Below, piece after piece: positions 25,881-35,951 of a stretch of DNA of 64,000 nucleotides. How positions within the stretch are numbered: the first letter of the stretch is position 1; the number at the start of each line of letters is the position of its first letter. This DNA comes from Microbacterium esteraromaticum (GTDB lineage: Bacteria; Actinomycetota; Actinomycetes; Actinomycetales; Microbacteriaceae): contig NZ_FUKO01000019.1 in NCBI RefSeq assembly GCF_900163815.1, positions 1 to 64,000 of the forward strand, given 5' to 3'. The position numbers and the translations under genes were made by a program. A model generated the notes under the pieces. The model was not told the DNA's origin and did not search any database. It saw only the letters and a program-made list of their open reading frames with translations.

Positions 25881-26692
25881 CGTCGACCGAGCCCGCGTTG
25901 CCGCAGGAGTTTCCGCCGACACTGCGCGAGGTGCTGCTGCGCCGCCGGTGGCTGGGCGTGCTCGTTCTCTGCCTGGTCGTCGCGGGCGTGTTCGCCTGGC
26001 TCGGGCAATGGCAGCTGGGGCGCGCGATCGACACCGACCCGCCGCCGCCTGGAGCCACCGAACAGGTGCGTCCGCTGACCGACGTCATCGAGCCCGGCAA
26101 GTACCTGGCCGAGTCTGCCGGTGGTCAGCGCGTCGAGACCAGCGGCACGTGGTTGCCGGAAGATTTCATCGTCATCTCATCGCGGTTCAATGACGGCGCG
26201 GAGGGCTACTGGGTCACCGGGCAGCTGCGCGTCGCCGAGCGCACCTCGATCGCGGTGGCACTCGGGTGGGCTCAGACCCGGGAAGAAGCGGATGCTGCGG
26301 CATCCGCTCTCGCAGACGCCGGACCCGTCGAGACGACGATCACCGGCCGAGTGATCGATGATGAGGGCGTGGAGGTGCCGCCGCGCACCGACCCCCTGCA
26401 GTTGACCCGCATGTCTCCTGCCGCGCTGCTCAGCCGCTGGCACGATGTCGAGCAGCTGAACGTGTATCGGCCGTACCTGGCATCCGTCGAGGCACCCGCC
26501 GGGCTCGTCGACATCAGCTCGCCGGCGCCGACGCAGAAATCGCCGGTCAACTGGCTGAACGTCTTCTACGCCGCCGAATGGGCGGTATTCGCGGGCTTCG
26601 CGTTCTACCTCTGGTATCGGCTCGCGAAAGACGCGTGGGAGCGCGAGGTCGAGGAGTTCGAAGACGCGGCGGGCCCCGAACCGACCGCCTGA
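25877..26692 (+). CDS. SURF1-family cytochrome oxidase biogenesis protein
   Basis: This 271-residue membrane protein has two helices that bracket an external domain: RWLGVLVLCLVVAGVFAWLGQWQLGR near residues 24-49 and FYAAEWAVFAGFAFYLWYRL near the end. WLGQWQLGRA near the first helix and the NVFYAAEW segment fit SURF1. The family helps insert heme a or assemble cytochrome c oxidase (aa3 type). The ATG overlaps the guaB3 stop, the usual actinobacterial pairing as far as I recall. The C-terminus is acidic. Confidence 0.88.
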   Translation: MTSTEPALPQEFPPTLREVLLRRRWLGVLVLCLVVAGVFAWLGQWQLGRAIDTDPPPPGATEQVRPLTDVIEPGKYLAESAGGQRVETSGTWLPEDFIVISSRFNDGAEGYWVTGQLRVAERTSIAVALGWAQTREEADAAASALADAGPVETTITGRVIDDEGVEVPPRTDPLQLTRMSPAALLSRWHDVEQLNVYRPYLASVEAPAGLVDISSPAPTQKSPVNWLNVFYAAEWAVFAGFAFYLWYRLAKDAWEREVEEFEDAAGPEPTA

Positions 26693-26711
26693 GCGCGTCT
26701 CGCTCGGCAAC

Positions 26712-26740
26712 TGATCCGTGACCTTTCGGTGACCGGATCA
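26712..26740 (+). terminator. Imperfect hairpin after SURF1
   Basis: TGATCCG (26712-26718) pairs with CGGATCA (26734-26740), and ACC/GGT pair inside around a TTTC loop. A short T-containing stretch follows. It probably ends the guaB3-SURF1 transcript. The same DNA holds two GTGACC hexamers 11 bp apart (26718, 26729), a spacing like PhoP sites, which matters because a nucleotidase gene follows. Confidence 0.4.
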
Positions 26741-26866
26741 AGAATTCCCTTGCCGGATGTCGTCGGCTCGCTCTAGGGTCACAGTCATGCGTGTGCGTCC
26801 TGGACGCTCACGTAGGCCGCGGTTTCACGAGAGCCGTGGCTCATCCTGAGCGAGGAGACTGCAACG

Positions 26867-29800
26867 ATGATGTCGGCCGCCCCCGATGGGAATCGCATGA
26901 TTCCCATCCCACTTCGCAGGAGCAGGGGGCGCATGGGCGCTCTCGCCCTGACCACCGCCGCCGCGATGAGCTTCGGAACGCTCATCGCCACGCCCGCTTT
27001 CGCGAATGCCGAAGGAACGGGGGTCGTCATCAATGAGGCGTACCTTTCCGGCGGCAGCGCGGGCGCGGCCTTCAAGAACAAGTTCGTCGAGCTGTACAAC
27101 CCGACAGACGCCGACATCGTGCTGGACGGGATGTCGCTGCAGTACCGGGCATCCGGAACCGCCACGGCGTTCACCGGTGTCATCCCGCTGAGCGGAAGCA
27201 TTCCGGCTGGCGGCTACTATCTGGTCGAGGCCAACAGCAACGGTGCCACCGGCGCCGACCTGCCCGAGGCCGATGCGAGCAGCGCGATTGCTTTCAGCGG
27301 CGGCAAGGGCACGCTCGCTCTGGTGAACGGCACCGACAAGCTCGATCCCGGTATCGGATCTCTCGTCAGCGTCGACGGCATCATCGACCTGCTCGGCTAC
27401 GGCGACTCCAATACCTACGAGACGGCTGCAGCCACCGCCCCGTCCAATAACACTGACGTCAGATCGCTTAACCGCACCAACGGCGCTGACACCGACGACA
27501 ACAGCGCCGACTTCTCGCTCTCGGCGACGATCTCTCCGACGAACGCCGCCGGCGAGACCGAGGCCGATCCCGGCACCGACCCGGGCACCGATCCGGGCGA
27601 TGCCGTTGCGGCGACCATCGCCGAGGTGCAGGGCACCGGTGACGTCTCGCCGATGAAGGGCCAACTGGTCACAGCCGAGGGCATCATCACCGCCGATTAC
27701 CGCACCGGTAACTACAACGGCATCGTCATCCAGGCGCAGGGTTCCGGTGGCGATGCGCACGCGGTGGGCGATGCGTCCGACGGTGTCTTCGTCTTCGTAG
27801 ACGGCAAGGCCGTTCCCGGTGAGATCGGCGACCTCGTCTCGGTCACCGGGACGGTCGACGAATACTTCGGGCAGACGCAGATCAAGGTCGCCGCCGCCTC
27901 CGCTGTCGCCGTCGTCACGGCCGGTGTCGGCGTTCCCGCGCTCACGCCGCTGCCGACGTCTGTCGTCGGAGCCGACCGCGAAGCGTACGAGAACATGCTC
28001 GTGCAGCCGGTCGGCGACTATGCCGTGGCCTCCAGTCACCAGCTGTTCAACTTCGGCACGCTCTGGCTGAACCCCGACGAGCTGAACGTGAAGAGCACCG
28101 AGGTCAAGCGCCCGGGGCCGGATGCTGCTGCGATCGCCGGGACGAACCGCGCGGACCGCATCTTCCTCGACGACGGCTACAACATCCAGGTCACCAATAA
28201 CGCATACCCGGGTGACCAGCCCTACTTCACCAAGGGAGAGGTCGTCCGCAACGGCGACCTCGTCGACTTCGGCGACAAGGGCTTCGTGCTGCAGTACGGC
28301 TTCGATGACTGGCGCCTGCAGCCGACCACGCCGCTGAGCAGCGAGTCGCCCGATGACCAGAAGGTCTCTTTCACCACGAACAACCCGCGCCCCGCGGTCC
28401 CGTCGGTCGGCGGAGACGTGCAGATCGCCTCGTTCAACGTCTACAACTACTTCACGACGCTGAGCTCCGAGAACGCGGATGCTCGTGGTGCCAAGACAGC
28501 GGCGCAGTTCGCGATCCAGAAGTCGAAGATCGTCGCGGCGATTAACGGCCTCGACGCAGAGGTCGTCTCGCTGATGGAGATCGAGAACTCGGTCAAACTC
28601 GGCGAACCGGTCGATACCGCGCTCGCCGACCTCGTCAGCGGGCTGAACGCCGCGACGGGTTCCGAGACGTGGGCCTACGTGCCGACCCCGGAGTCGCTGC
28701 GCAATGCCGCCACGACCGACTTCATCACCAACGCCATCATCTACAAGAAGGGCGAAGTCACTCCGGTCGGCGCCAGCTCGACGATCGACGATGAGACCGT
28801 ATGGGGCAACGTGCGTGAGCCGATCGCCCAGGCCTTCGACATCGACGGCCGCACCGTGACCGTCGTCGCGAACCACTTCAAGTCGAAGTCCGGCAGCGGC
28901 ACCGAGCCCGCCGATGGACAGGGCCACTTCAACGGCGACCGCGTCAAGCAGGCCGAGTCGCTGCTGGCGTTCACCGACGAGCTCGCGCAGGACAACGGCA
29001 GCGCCGACATGCTGCTGATCGGCGACTTCAACGCCTACGGGCAGGAAGACCCGATCAACGTGTTCACCTCCAAGGGGTGGCTCGACACCGTGCCGGCCAA
29101 GGACAGCGGAACCTACACGTACACGTTCGACGGCGAGCTGGGCTCACTCGACCACGTGATCGCATCGCCCTCGCTGGCTGATTCGGTTACCGGCGCAGCC
29201 GTCTGGACGATCAACTCGCCCGAGTGGAGCGACCGCGGCTACGCCTTCGGCGCAACCGAAAGCAGCACCCCGTTCCGCTCGAGCGACCACGACCCGATTC
29301 TCGTCGGAGTCTCGGCGACCGCACCGCCGATCAGCATCGACATCGCGACGATCAACGACTTCCACGGTCGGATCGAGGCGGATGGCGCCAGTGCCGGGGC
29401 TGCCGTGCTGGCGGGTGCGGTGCAGTCCGTGCGCGACGCGAACCCGAACACGATCTTCGCCGCCGCCGGTGACCTGATCGGCGCATCGACGTTCACATCG
29501 TTCATCCAGGACGACAATCCCACCATCGACGCACTCAACCTCGCCGGACTTGACGTCAGCGCCGCTGGCAACCACGAGTTCGACCAGGGCTGGGAAGACC
29601 TGCGCGACCGCGTGCAGGACCGCGCGGACTGGGAGTACATCTCGTCGAACGTGTTCATCACCGAGACCGGTGAGACCGCTCTGGCACCTGCATGGGTCAA
29701 GGAGCTGGACGGCGTGCGGGTCGGATTCATCGGTGCTGTCACCGAAGACCTCGACTCGCTTGTCACGCCAGAGGGCATCAAGGACCTCGAGGTGCGCAGC

Positions 29801-31555
29801 ATCGTCGACTCGGTGAACGCCGTGGCGGACGACCTGCGTGACGGCGACCCGACCAACGGCGAGGCGGATGTCATCATCCTGCTCGTGCACGAAGGCGCGG
29901 CCACCATCGGCCTCGACAGCATCACTCCGACGTCGCCGCTGGGCGAGATCGTCTACGGCGTCGATGACGACGTGGATGCGATCGTGTCGGCGCACACCCA
30001 CCTGGCCTACAACCACGTCATCGACGGCCGCCCGGTCGTCTCGGCGGGGCAGTACGGCCAGAACCTCGGTGTGATGAACCTGCAGGTCGACGCGCAGACC
30101 CACGAGCTGATCTCGATCGTCAATGAGATCCGCCCGCTGGCCAAGCAGGTCGACGGCAAGTGGGTGCCCAACTATCCGCCCGTCGCCGCCGTGCAGGACA
30201 TCGTCGACGACGCGAAGGCCGAGGCCGACGTGCTGGGTGCCATCAAGGTCGGCGAGATCACGGGAGACTTCAACCGTGCGCTTCAGAGCGACGGCGCGGA
30301 GAACCGCGGTGGCGAGTCCACGATCGGCAACTTCGTCGCCGATGTGCAGAAGTGGTCCACCGGCGCGGATATCGCGCTGATGAACCCGGGCGGGCTGCGT
30401 GCCAACCTGACCTACGCATCGACCGGATCCACCGATCCGGATGGCAACGTGACCTATCGCGAGGCGGCGACGGTGCAGCCGTTCGCCAACACGCTCATCA
30501 CGCTCGAGCTCACCGGTGCACAGCTGAAGAGCGTCCTCGAAGAGCAGTGGCAGCCTGACGGTGCGTCACGTCCTTTCCTGAAGCTCGGCGTCTCGGAGGG
30601 CCTGACGTACACGTACGACCCGACGGCCGCGCGCGGTGAGCGGATCACCTCGATCATGCTCAACGGCACCGCGGTCGATCCGGACGCGTCCTACCTGGTC
30701 GCGGCGAACTCGTTCCTCGCCGGCGGTGGAGACAGCTTCTTCACCCTCGCCAAGGGCGCGAACGCGAAGGACACCGGCAAGATCGACCTGCAGTCGATGG
30801 TCGACTGGTTCTCTGAGAACCAGACCGCCACACCCGACATGGCGCAGCGTGCCGTCGGTGCAGTGGTCAGCTCGGCTGGCGACACAGTGACTGTCGACCT
30901 GTCATCGCTGGCCTTCAGCGGGGGAGAGCCGGCGCCGACCTCGGTGTCGATCTCGCTCGATGGCACCGAACTCGCAACCGGCGCGATCGACGCGAGCGTG
31001 GTGGACACGACCGACGAGGCAGGACGGGCGAGCCTGTCCTTCACTGCCCCGGAAGGCGTCTACGGAGCGCAGCTGCTGCTGGTGACGGTGGCTGACACCG
31101 GCACTGCGGTCATGGTCCCGGTCACCTTCGGCGCGGCACCGCCGGCCGAAGGCACGATCACGCTGAGCAAGACCAAGGTCGCCGCAGGCGGCACGGTCAC
31201 CGTCTCCGGCGAGGGCTTCGCGGCAGGTGACGAACTCACCATCGAGTTGCGGTCCACGCCGGTGCAGCTCGGCACGGCCACCGTTGCCGCCGACGGCACG
31301 TTCTCGGCCACCGTGACGGTGCCGAAGAACACCGCCGCGGGTGCGCACACGATCGCCGTCATCCAGAGTGATGGGGCAGAGGCCACTGCGCCGCTCACCG
31401 TCACTGCGGCAGACGGCGGCCCGGGCTCAAACCCGGGCGATGACCTGGCCACAACCGGTGCCGACTCGGTGCCGTACCTGGTGCTCGCAGCTCTGCTGCT
31501 GACACTCGGACTGGCCCTGGTCGTCGCACGTCGCCGCAAGGCAGAGCGCCTCTGA
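26867..31555 (+). CDS. Secreted nuclease / 5'-nucleotidase fusion with LATTG sortase signal
   Basis: This 1562-residue extracellular protein starts at an ATG after GAGGAG. The signal peptide ends near AFANA (about residue 47). A lamin-tail-type domain (VVINEAYLSGGSAG onwards) spans about 48-190, followed by a DPGT linker. An ExeM/NucH-type endonuclease/exonuclease/phosphatase domain spans about 515-820 (VQIASFNVYNY, LLIGDFNAYGQEDP, SDHDPILV). A UshA-type metallophosphatase begins at 823 (IATINDFHGR, GNHEFDQGW, AHTHLAYNH), with its 5'-nucleotidase C-terminal domain at about 1120-1330. An Ig-like repeat precedes LATTG (about 1527-1531), a helix and a basic tail, a class E-type sortase signal. 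It would degrade DNA and nucleotides for phosphate and nucleosides. Confidence 0.93.
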   Translation: MMSAAPDGNRMIPIPLRRSRGRMGALALTTAAAMSFGTLIATPAFANAEGTGVVINEAYLSGGSAGAAFKNKFVELYNPTDADIVLDGMSLQYRASGTATAFTGVIPLSGSIPAGGYYLVEANSNGATGADLPEADASSAIAFSGGKGTLALVNGTDKLDPGIGSLVSVDGIIDLLGYGDSNTYETAAATAPSNNTDVRSLNRTNGADTDDNSADFSLSATISPTNAAGETEADPGTDPGTDPGDAVAATIAEVQGTGDVSPMKGQLVTAEGIITADYRTGNYNGIVIQAQGSGGDAHAVGDASDGVFVFVDGKAVPGEIGDLVSVTGTVDEYFGQTQIKVAAASAVAVVTAGVGVPALTPLPTSVVGADREAYENMLVQPVGDYAVASSHQLFNFGTLWLNPDELNVKSTEVKRPGPDAAAIAGTNRADRIFLDDGYNIQVTNNAYPGDQPYFTKGEVVRNGDLVDFGDKGFVLQYGFDDWRLQPTTPLSSESPDDQKVSFTTNNPRPAVPSVGGDVQIASFNVYNYFTTLSSENADARGAKTAAQFAIQKSKIVAAINGLDAEVVSLMEIENSVKLGEPVDTALADLVSGLNAATGSETWAYVPTPESLRNAATTDFITNAIIYKKGEVTPVGASSTIDDETVWGNVREPIAQAFDIDGRTVTVVANHFKSKSGSGTEPADGQGHFNGDRVKQAESLLAFTDELAQDNGSADMLLIGDFNAYGQEDPINVFTSKGWLDTVPAKDSGTYTYTFDGELGSLDHVIASPSLADSVTGAAVWTINSPEWSDRGYAFGATESSTPFRSSDHDPILVGVSATAPPISIDIATINDFHGRIEADGASAGAAVLAGAVQSVRDANPNTIFAAAGDLIGASTFTSFIQDDNPTIDALNLAGLDVSAAGNHEFDQGWEDLRDRVQDRADWEYISSNVFITETGETALAPAWVKELDGVRVGFIGAVTEDLDSLVTPEGIKDLEVRSIVDSVNAVADDLRDGDPTNGEADVIILLVHEGAATIGLDSITPTSPLGEIVYGVDDDVDAIVSAHTHLAYNHVIDGRPVVSAGQYGQNLGVMNLQVDAQTHELISIVNEIRPLAKQVDGKWVPNYPPVAAVQDIVDDAKAEADVLGAIKVGEITGDFNRALQSDGAENRGGESTIGNFVADVQKWSTGADIALMNPGGLRANLTYASTGSTDPDGNVTYREAATVQPFANTLITLELTGAQLKSVLEEQWQPDGASRPFLKLGVSEGLTYTYDPTAARGERITSIMLNGTAVDPDASYLVAANSFLAGGGDSFFTLAKGANAKDTGKIDLQSMVDWFSENQTATPDMAQRAVGAVVSSAGDTVTVDLSSLAFSGGEPAPTSVSISLDGTELATGAIDASVVDTTDEAGRASLSFTAPEGVYGAQLLLVTVADTGTAVMVPVTFGAAPPAEGTITLSKTKVAAGGTVTVSGEGFAAGDELTIELRSTPVQLGTATVAADGTFSATVTVPKNTAAGAHTIAVIQSDGAEATAPLTVTAADGGPGSNPGDDLATTGADSVPYLVLAALLLTLGLALVVARRRKAERL

Positions 31556-31580
31556 TCCGTCAGGATAATCGCGCATGAGA

Positions 31581-31616
31581 AAGTGCCCGCCAGCTCTCCG
31601 GAGGTGGCGGGCACTT
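31581..31616 (+). terminator. Terminator after the nuclease/nucleotidase gene
   Basis: A 12-bp stem (31581-31592 with 31605-31616) encloses a 12-base loop in which CTCC and GGAG can pair further. It stands 25 bp after the stop and is followed by TCTCC. Confidence 0.75.
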
Positions 31617-31677
31617 CTCCGTGTTCCGTTGGTCTGCGGCGTGCCTGGCGGTGCGGTCGGCTGAGTAGACTGGAGGC

Positions 31678-32187
31678 ATGTCCGAGCCCAAAGTCGCCAG
31701 CTTCCCGGCGATCCGCGGAGCGCTGAAGTTCTATCAGATCGCCTCGATCATCACCGGCGTCATGCTGCTGCTGCTCGTGACGGAGATGGTGCTGAAGTAC
31801 ACGCCGATCCGCCTTGAACTCTTCCTCGGCGGATCCGGAGGGTTCCTCTGGCTCGCCGACGTCGTGGAAGGGCCGAAGGGGCTGGAATCCACCGGCGACG
31901 GAGTGAACCTGTCGCTGAGCATCCTGATCGTGCACGGCTGGTTCTACGTCGTGTACCTCTTCGCCTGCTTCCGGATGTGGAGCCTGATGCGCTGGCCGTT
32001 CCTGCGCTTCATCCTTCTCGCTCTCGGTGGCGTCATCCCGCTGCTCTCCTTCTTCATGGAGGTGCGCGTTGCGCGTGACGTGAAGGCATATCTTGCAACG
32101 CGCGAGGAGAACGGCCCTTCGACAGGTTCAGGGACCCAGGCCGGCTCAGAGGCACAAGCAATCTCAACCACGGAAGGCACCCGTTGA
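31678..32187 (+). CDS. DUF3817 membrane protein
   Basis: This 169-residue protein has three hydrophobic helices: [19 protein letters not shown], the [20 protein letters not shown] segment and [23 protein letters not shown] and the DUF3817 pattern around FY..A...TG are recognisable. It lies directly before guaA and overlaps its TTG start by four bases, an arrangement I recall as common in actinobacteria. The last 30 residues (after REENG) are low-complexity and encoded partly by a dispersed repeat (32113-32137), so the tail may be a late extension. The role is unknown. Confidence 0.88.
   Translation: MSEPKVASFPAIRGALKFYQIASIITGVMLLLLVTEMVLKYTPIRLELFLGGSGGFLWLADVVEGPKGLESTGDGVNLSLSILIVHGWFYVVYLFACFRMWSLMRWPFLRFILLALGGVIPLLSFFMEVRVARDVKAYLATREENGPSTGSGTQAGSEAQAISTTEGTR
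32113..32137. repeat. Dispersed actinobacterial repeat inside the DUF3817 3' end
   Basis: CCCTTCGACAGGTTCAGGGA within this stretch closely resembles a motif I recall as scattered through many actinobacterial genomes (complement form CCCTGAGCCTGTCGAAGG, reading VPEPVEG in one frame). Here it is read in another frame as PSTGSGT in the protein's tail. Only one copy is seen in the window. Confidence 0.55.
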
Positions 32188-33770
32188 CCGAACAGACCGA
32201 GACCCAGCAGCGTCCTGCGCTCGTCGTCGATTTCGGTGCGCAGTACGCGCAGCTGATCGCCCGCCGCGTGCGCGAGGCCGGCGTCTACAGCGAGATCGTG
32301 CCGCACACCGCAACCGCAGAGGAGATCGCCGCGAAGAATCCGGTCGCGCTCATCCTCTCCGGCGGTCCGTCGTCGGTCTACGACGAGGGTGCCCCGCAGC
32401 TCGACCCGAAGGTGTTCGACCTCGGCGTGCCGACACTGGGCATCTGCTACGGCTTCCAGTACATGGCTCAGACTCTCGGCGGCGAGGTCGCGAACACGGG
32501 GCTCCGTGAATACGGTGCCACCGATGCGACGATCTCAGCCAGCGACAGCCCGCTGATGACGGGTCAGCCGGCCGAGCAGAACGTGTGGATGAGTCACGGC
32601 GACCAGGTCGCACGTGCGCCAGAGGGCTTCGAGGTGCTCGCCACCACGAACGCGACCAAGGTCGCCGCCTTCGCCGACGAGGACCGACGCTTCTACGGTG
32701 TGCAGTGGCACCCCGAGGTCAAGCACTCCGACCACGGACAGGCGATCATCGAGAACTTCCTGCACAAGGGTGCGGGACTGCCCACCGACTGGAACAGCGA
32801 CAACGTCATCGCCGAGCAGATCGCCCGCATCCGCGAGCAGGTCGGCGATGCCCGGGTCATCTCGGCGCTCTCCGGCGGCGTCGACTCGGCGGTATCGACT
32901 GCTCTCGTGCACAAGGCCATCGGCGATCAGCTCACCGCGGTCTTCGTCGACCACGGCCTGCTGCGCCAGGGCGAGCGCGAACAAGTCGAGAAGGACTACG
33001 TCGAATCGACCGGCGTGCGCCTGATCACCGTCGATGCGGTTGACACGTTTCTCGGTCACCTCGCCGGTGTCACCGACCCCGAGACGAAGCGCAAGATCAT
33101 CGGCCGCGAGTTCATCCGCGCCTTCGAACAGGTGCAGCTCGACCTGGTCGAAGAGGCCAAGGCCACGGGTGGCGCACCGGTGAAGTTTCTCGTGCAGGGC
33201 ACGCTCTACCCCGACGTCGTCGAGTCGGGCGGGGGAGCGGGCACCGCGAACATCAAGTCGCACCACAACGTGGGCGGGCTTCCGGAAGACCTCGACTTCG
33301 AGCTCGTCGAGCCGCTGCGCGCGCTGTTCAAGGACGAGGTCCGTGCGATCGGCCGTGAACTCGGCATCCCCGAAGCCATCGTCGGGCGCCAGCCGTTCCC
33401 CGGGCCCGGCCTCGGCATCCGCATCATCGGCGAAGTGACGCGCGAGCGTCTCGAGGTGCTGCGCGAGGCCGACGCGATCGCCCGCGAAGAGCTCACCAAG
33501 GCCGGGCTGGATCAGACGATCTGGCAGTGCCCCGTCGTGCTGTTGGCCGACGTGCGCTCGGTGGGCGTGCAGGGCGACGGCCGCACGTACGGTCACCCGA
33601 TCGTGCTGCGCCCGGTGTCGAGCGAAGACGCGATGACTGCCGACTGGACTCGACTGCCGTACGACGTGCTGTCGAAGATCTCCAACCGCATCACCAACGA
33701 GGTGCGCGAGGTCAACCGGGTCGTGCTCGACGTCACGTCGAAGCCGCCGGCGACGATCGAATGGGAGTGA
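32184..33770 (+). CDS. guaA: GMP synthase (glutamine-hydrolysing)
   Basis: This 528-residue enzyme converts XMP to GMP using glutamine and ATP. The TTG start at 32184 has GGAAGG upstream and overlaps the DUF3817 stop. The class I amidotransferase domain spans about 12-200, with GICYGFQ holding the nucleophile Cys88 and VQWHPEVKH the His-Glu pair. The ATP pyrophosphatase domain has SGGVDSAV near residue 231. The dimerisation domain ends in the typical [11 protein letters not shown]. Together with guaB it completes the IMP-to-GMP branch. Confidence 0.97.
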   Translation: MTEQTETQQRPALVVDFGAQYAQLIARRVREAGVYSEIVPHTATAEEIAAKNPVALILSGGPSSVYDEGAPQLDPKVFDLGVPTLGICYGFQYMAQTLGGEVANTGLREYGATDATISASDSPLMTGQPAEQNVWMSHGDQVARAPEGFEVLATTNATKVAAFADEDRRFYGVQWHPEVKHSDHGQAIIENFLHKGAGLPTDWNSDNVIAEQIARIREQVGDARVISALSGGVDSAVSTALVHKAIGDQLTAVFVDHGLLRQGEREQVEKDYVESTGVRLITVDAVDTFLGHLAGVTDPETKRKIIGREFIRAFEQVQLDLVEEAKATGGAPVKFLVQGTLYPDVVESGGGAGTANIKSHHNVGGLPEDLDFELVEPLRALFKDEVRAIGRELGIPEAIVGRQPFPGPGLGIRIIGEVTRERLEVLREADAIAREELTKAGLDQTIWQCPVVLLADVRSVGVQGDGRTYGHPIVLRPVSSEDAMTADWTRLPYDVLSKISNRITNEVREVNRVVLDVTSKPPATIEWE

Positions 33771-33830
33771 CCGCGGCCTGACGGCCGGCGCGTCCGCGTC
33801 CCTTTCGCACATGCGCCGGGGGAGCGGATG

Positions 33831-35813
33831 CTAGAAGCGGCGGCCGCCCGACCGACCGGAGGAACGGCTGCCGCCCGACCGACTGCGTGAACTGCTGCGC
33901 GACGAGCTGCGGTGCGACGAGCGCGATGAGCTCCGGCGCGACGAGCCGCCCCAACCGGACGACGAGCCGCCTCCGCCCTCGCCCTTCGCGAACGCGCCGA
34001 ACAAGGCGCCGAGTGCGGCCCCTCCGAGCGCGAACATCACGACCGCGCCGACTTCGCCATCGGCCAGTGAGCCGCCGCCGACCAGGCCCATGATCCCGCC
34101 GCTGACCGCACCCCACGCTGCCTTTCCGCCCGTGGATGGATCATCGTGGCTGGAGGTGCGGCGAGCCGTCGAACTCCGGCTCGAGCCGGTCGACGACGGC
34201 GGGTCGAACATGGCCGGGCCGTCGGCGTCGCGCGCTGATGCGAACCGCGATCCGGAGGACCCGGCGCCCGCCAGGGAAGATGCCGCGGTCGGAGCGGACA
34301 CGGTCGACTTCTCCAGCGCTTCCTGAGCCAGATCGCGCGAGGCTCGGGCGAGGCGCTGCGCCTCGGTCGGATCAGTGGCCGATCTCCCGTCGGCGAGACG
34401 ACGCTGGGCCAGGTACAGCCGGCTCAGCGCTGCGGATCCGATCCCGCCGCTGCGGCCCTGCACCGAGGCCTGCGCAGCGCGCACGGCCGCGGCAGCCTGA
34501 TCCAGAGTCACCGGCGTCTCTGCGCCGCTGGTGCGGACTGCGGATGCTGGCGCGTGCGCCGCGAGCACCTCGGCGTACGCGGCGATGGCCTCGCCCAGGT
34601 CATCGGCCTCGGCGAGAAGGCGTTCGATCTCGTGCACGGACTCGGCGATCGCCCGCGGCTTGCGCGCCTGGATAGCTGTCTCCAGCGCGACGAACTCCTC
34701 GTCGGCATCGCTCAGGCGCTCAGCAATCTCGCGCGGGTTTCCTGCGATCGTGACCAGGTCGGCCGGTGGGAAGGCATCTGACAGCGTGGCGAGACGCGCC
34801 ACGGCATCCGTCTGCGTCCTGGTCGCCTCGGCCCGAGCGGTCTTCAGCCGTGCGAGCGTCTCGGTGGAGTTCTTCGCGAGCGCGCGCAGCGCCGCCAGCT
34901 TCTCGGTGCGCTCCTCGAGTGCCCGATCGACCCTCGCGCAGAGGCCGAAGATTCCCTTCGTCCACGCCCGGGTGTCATCCGGGGTGTCTTCGACAGCATC
35001 CTGCAGCTTCTCCAGCAGCTCGAACGCGACCTGCAGCTTCGAGCGGCAGTCCTCGAGCACGGCGGTGAACTCGGCGGTGGTCTGCTCTCCGAACTCCGCG
35101 GTGACGAAGCCGAGTTCCTGCTCGCTGGTGCGCACGGCCTCGTCAGTCTGCACGAGCCGCTGTGCGGCGCGCTTCTTCCGCCCCTCCAGTGTGCGCAGCT
35201 CAGCGGCGAGAGCGGCGCGTCGGCGCAGGAACAGCACGACGCGCGTGACGATGAAGACGATCAGCGCGAGCCCGGCCAGCCCCACCACCCACACCCACCA
35301 CGGCCAAGGCACTTTGGTGAGCTCGTCGGCGACGTACTCGATCCCACCGGCCCAGTCATCGGTGCGAAGGTAGCCGCTTCCGAGTTGGTCCTCGATCTTC
35401 AGCACACGTGACTCCGAGAGCGGGCCCGCCTTGACGCCGTCGCCGCCGTATTCGGCCGAGATCGCCAGGCTGCGTCCCTCGGTGGAGATCGCGAGAAGGT
35501 ACTGGTCAGATGCGAGGTTGTTGAGCTGCGCGGTCTTGTCCGCCCAAGCGAGCGCGTTGCGGGGGTCCTCGAAGTCCGGCACGAGGATCACATACAGTTC
35601 GGGTCGATCGTCGGTGGCGGCCAGCTCGCTCAGCTGCTGCTCCAGCTGCTGCTCCGCGGAGTCGCTGAGCACGCCCGACAGGTCGGTGACGTAACCGGGA
35701 TCCAGATCGACGGGCGTCTCGGCGAGGGCGGCGCTGCCCGATCCGAGCAGCACTCCGAGCATCAGCGCGAGAGCGGTCGCCACTGTCGTCGTTCTCGCCC
35801 GATTTCTCCGCAT
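33831..35813 (-). CDS. TPM-domain membrane protein with coiled coil and Ser/Arg tail
   Basis: The ATG at 35813 has AAGGGG upstream and gives 660 residues. A signal peptide ends near ALAETP (about 35). A TPM (Psb32/MOLO-1-like) domain follows (YVTDLSGVLSDSAEQQLEQQL, LYVILVPDF) to about 165. A transmembrane helix (WWVWVVGLAGLALIVFIVTRV) precedes about 270 residues of charged coiled coil. A Gly-rich hydrophobic segment (GIMGLVGGGSLADGEVGAV) and an extreme Ser/Arg-rich tail end the protein. The TPM domain would be outside and the coiled coil inside. TPM proteins are implicated in membrane-protein repair in other organisms; the role here is unknown. Confidence 0.85.
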   Translation of the reverse strand: MRRNRARTTTVATALALMLGVLLGSGSAALAETPVDLDPGYVTDLSGVLSDSAEQQLEQQLSELAATDDRPELYVILVPDFEDPRNALAWADKTAQLNNLASDQYLLAISTEGRSLAISAEYGGDGVKAGPLSESRVLKIEDQLGSGYLRTDDWAGGIEYVADELTKVPWPWWVWVVGLAGLALIVFIVTRVVLFLRRRAALAAELRTLEGRKKRAAQRLVQTDEAVRTSEQELGFVTAEFGEQTTAEFTAVLEDCRSKLQVAFELLEKLQDAVEDTPDDTRAWTKGIFGLCARVDRALEERTEKLAALRALAKNSTETLARLKTARAEATRTQTDAVARLATLSDAFPPADLVTIAGNPREIAERLSDADEEFVALETAIQARKPRAIAESVHEIERLLAEADDLGEAIAAYAEVLAAHAPASAVRTSGAETPVTLDQAAAAVRAAQASVQGRSGGIGSAALSRLYLAQRRLADGRSATDPTEAQRLARASRDLAQEALEKSTVSAPTAASSLAGAGSSGSRFASARDADGPAMFDPPSSTGSSRSSTARRTSSHDDPSTGGKAAWGAVSGGIMGLVGGGSLADGEVGAVVMFALGGAALGALFGAFAKGEGGGGSSSGWGGSSRRSSSRSSHRSSSRSSSRSRSGGSRSSGRSGGRRF

Positions 35814-35900
35814 CGTCCGCCCCTTCACGTGCCTCGTCGCTCTTGCAACTCGATCCTCGTCCGTGATCCATCATGGCAGGCGGCGCCATGACGAGAAAAA

Positions 35901-35931
35901 GCAGGAGACGGGCTGCCCGCCCGTCTCCTGC
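35901..35931. terminator. Terminator between GlsB-type and TPM-protein genes
   Basis: A perfect 13-bp stem (35901-35913 with 35919-35931) with a TGCCC loop stands just after the small membrane protein gene on the - strand, with an A-run (35895-35900) that becomes a U-run on that strand. It ends the 35952-36224 transcript. Confidence 0.9.
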
Positions 35932-35951
35932 CTTGTCGTGTTCAGGCCCGC

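Noticed and set aside
26718..26734. PhoP box upstream of the nucleotidase gene
   Set aside because: Two GTGACC repeats at 11-bp spacing are suggestive, but they lie within a terminator-like hairpin and differ from known consensus. Not called as a separate feature.
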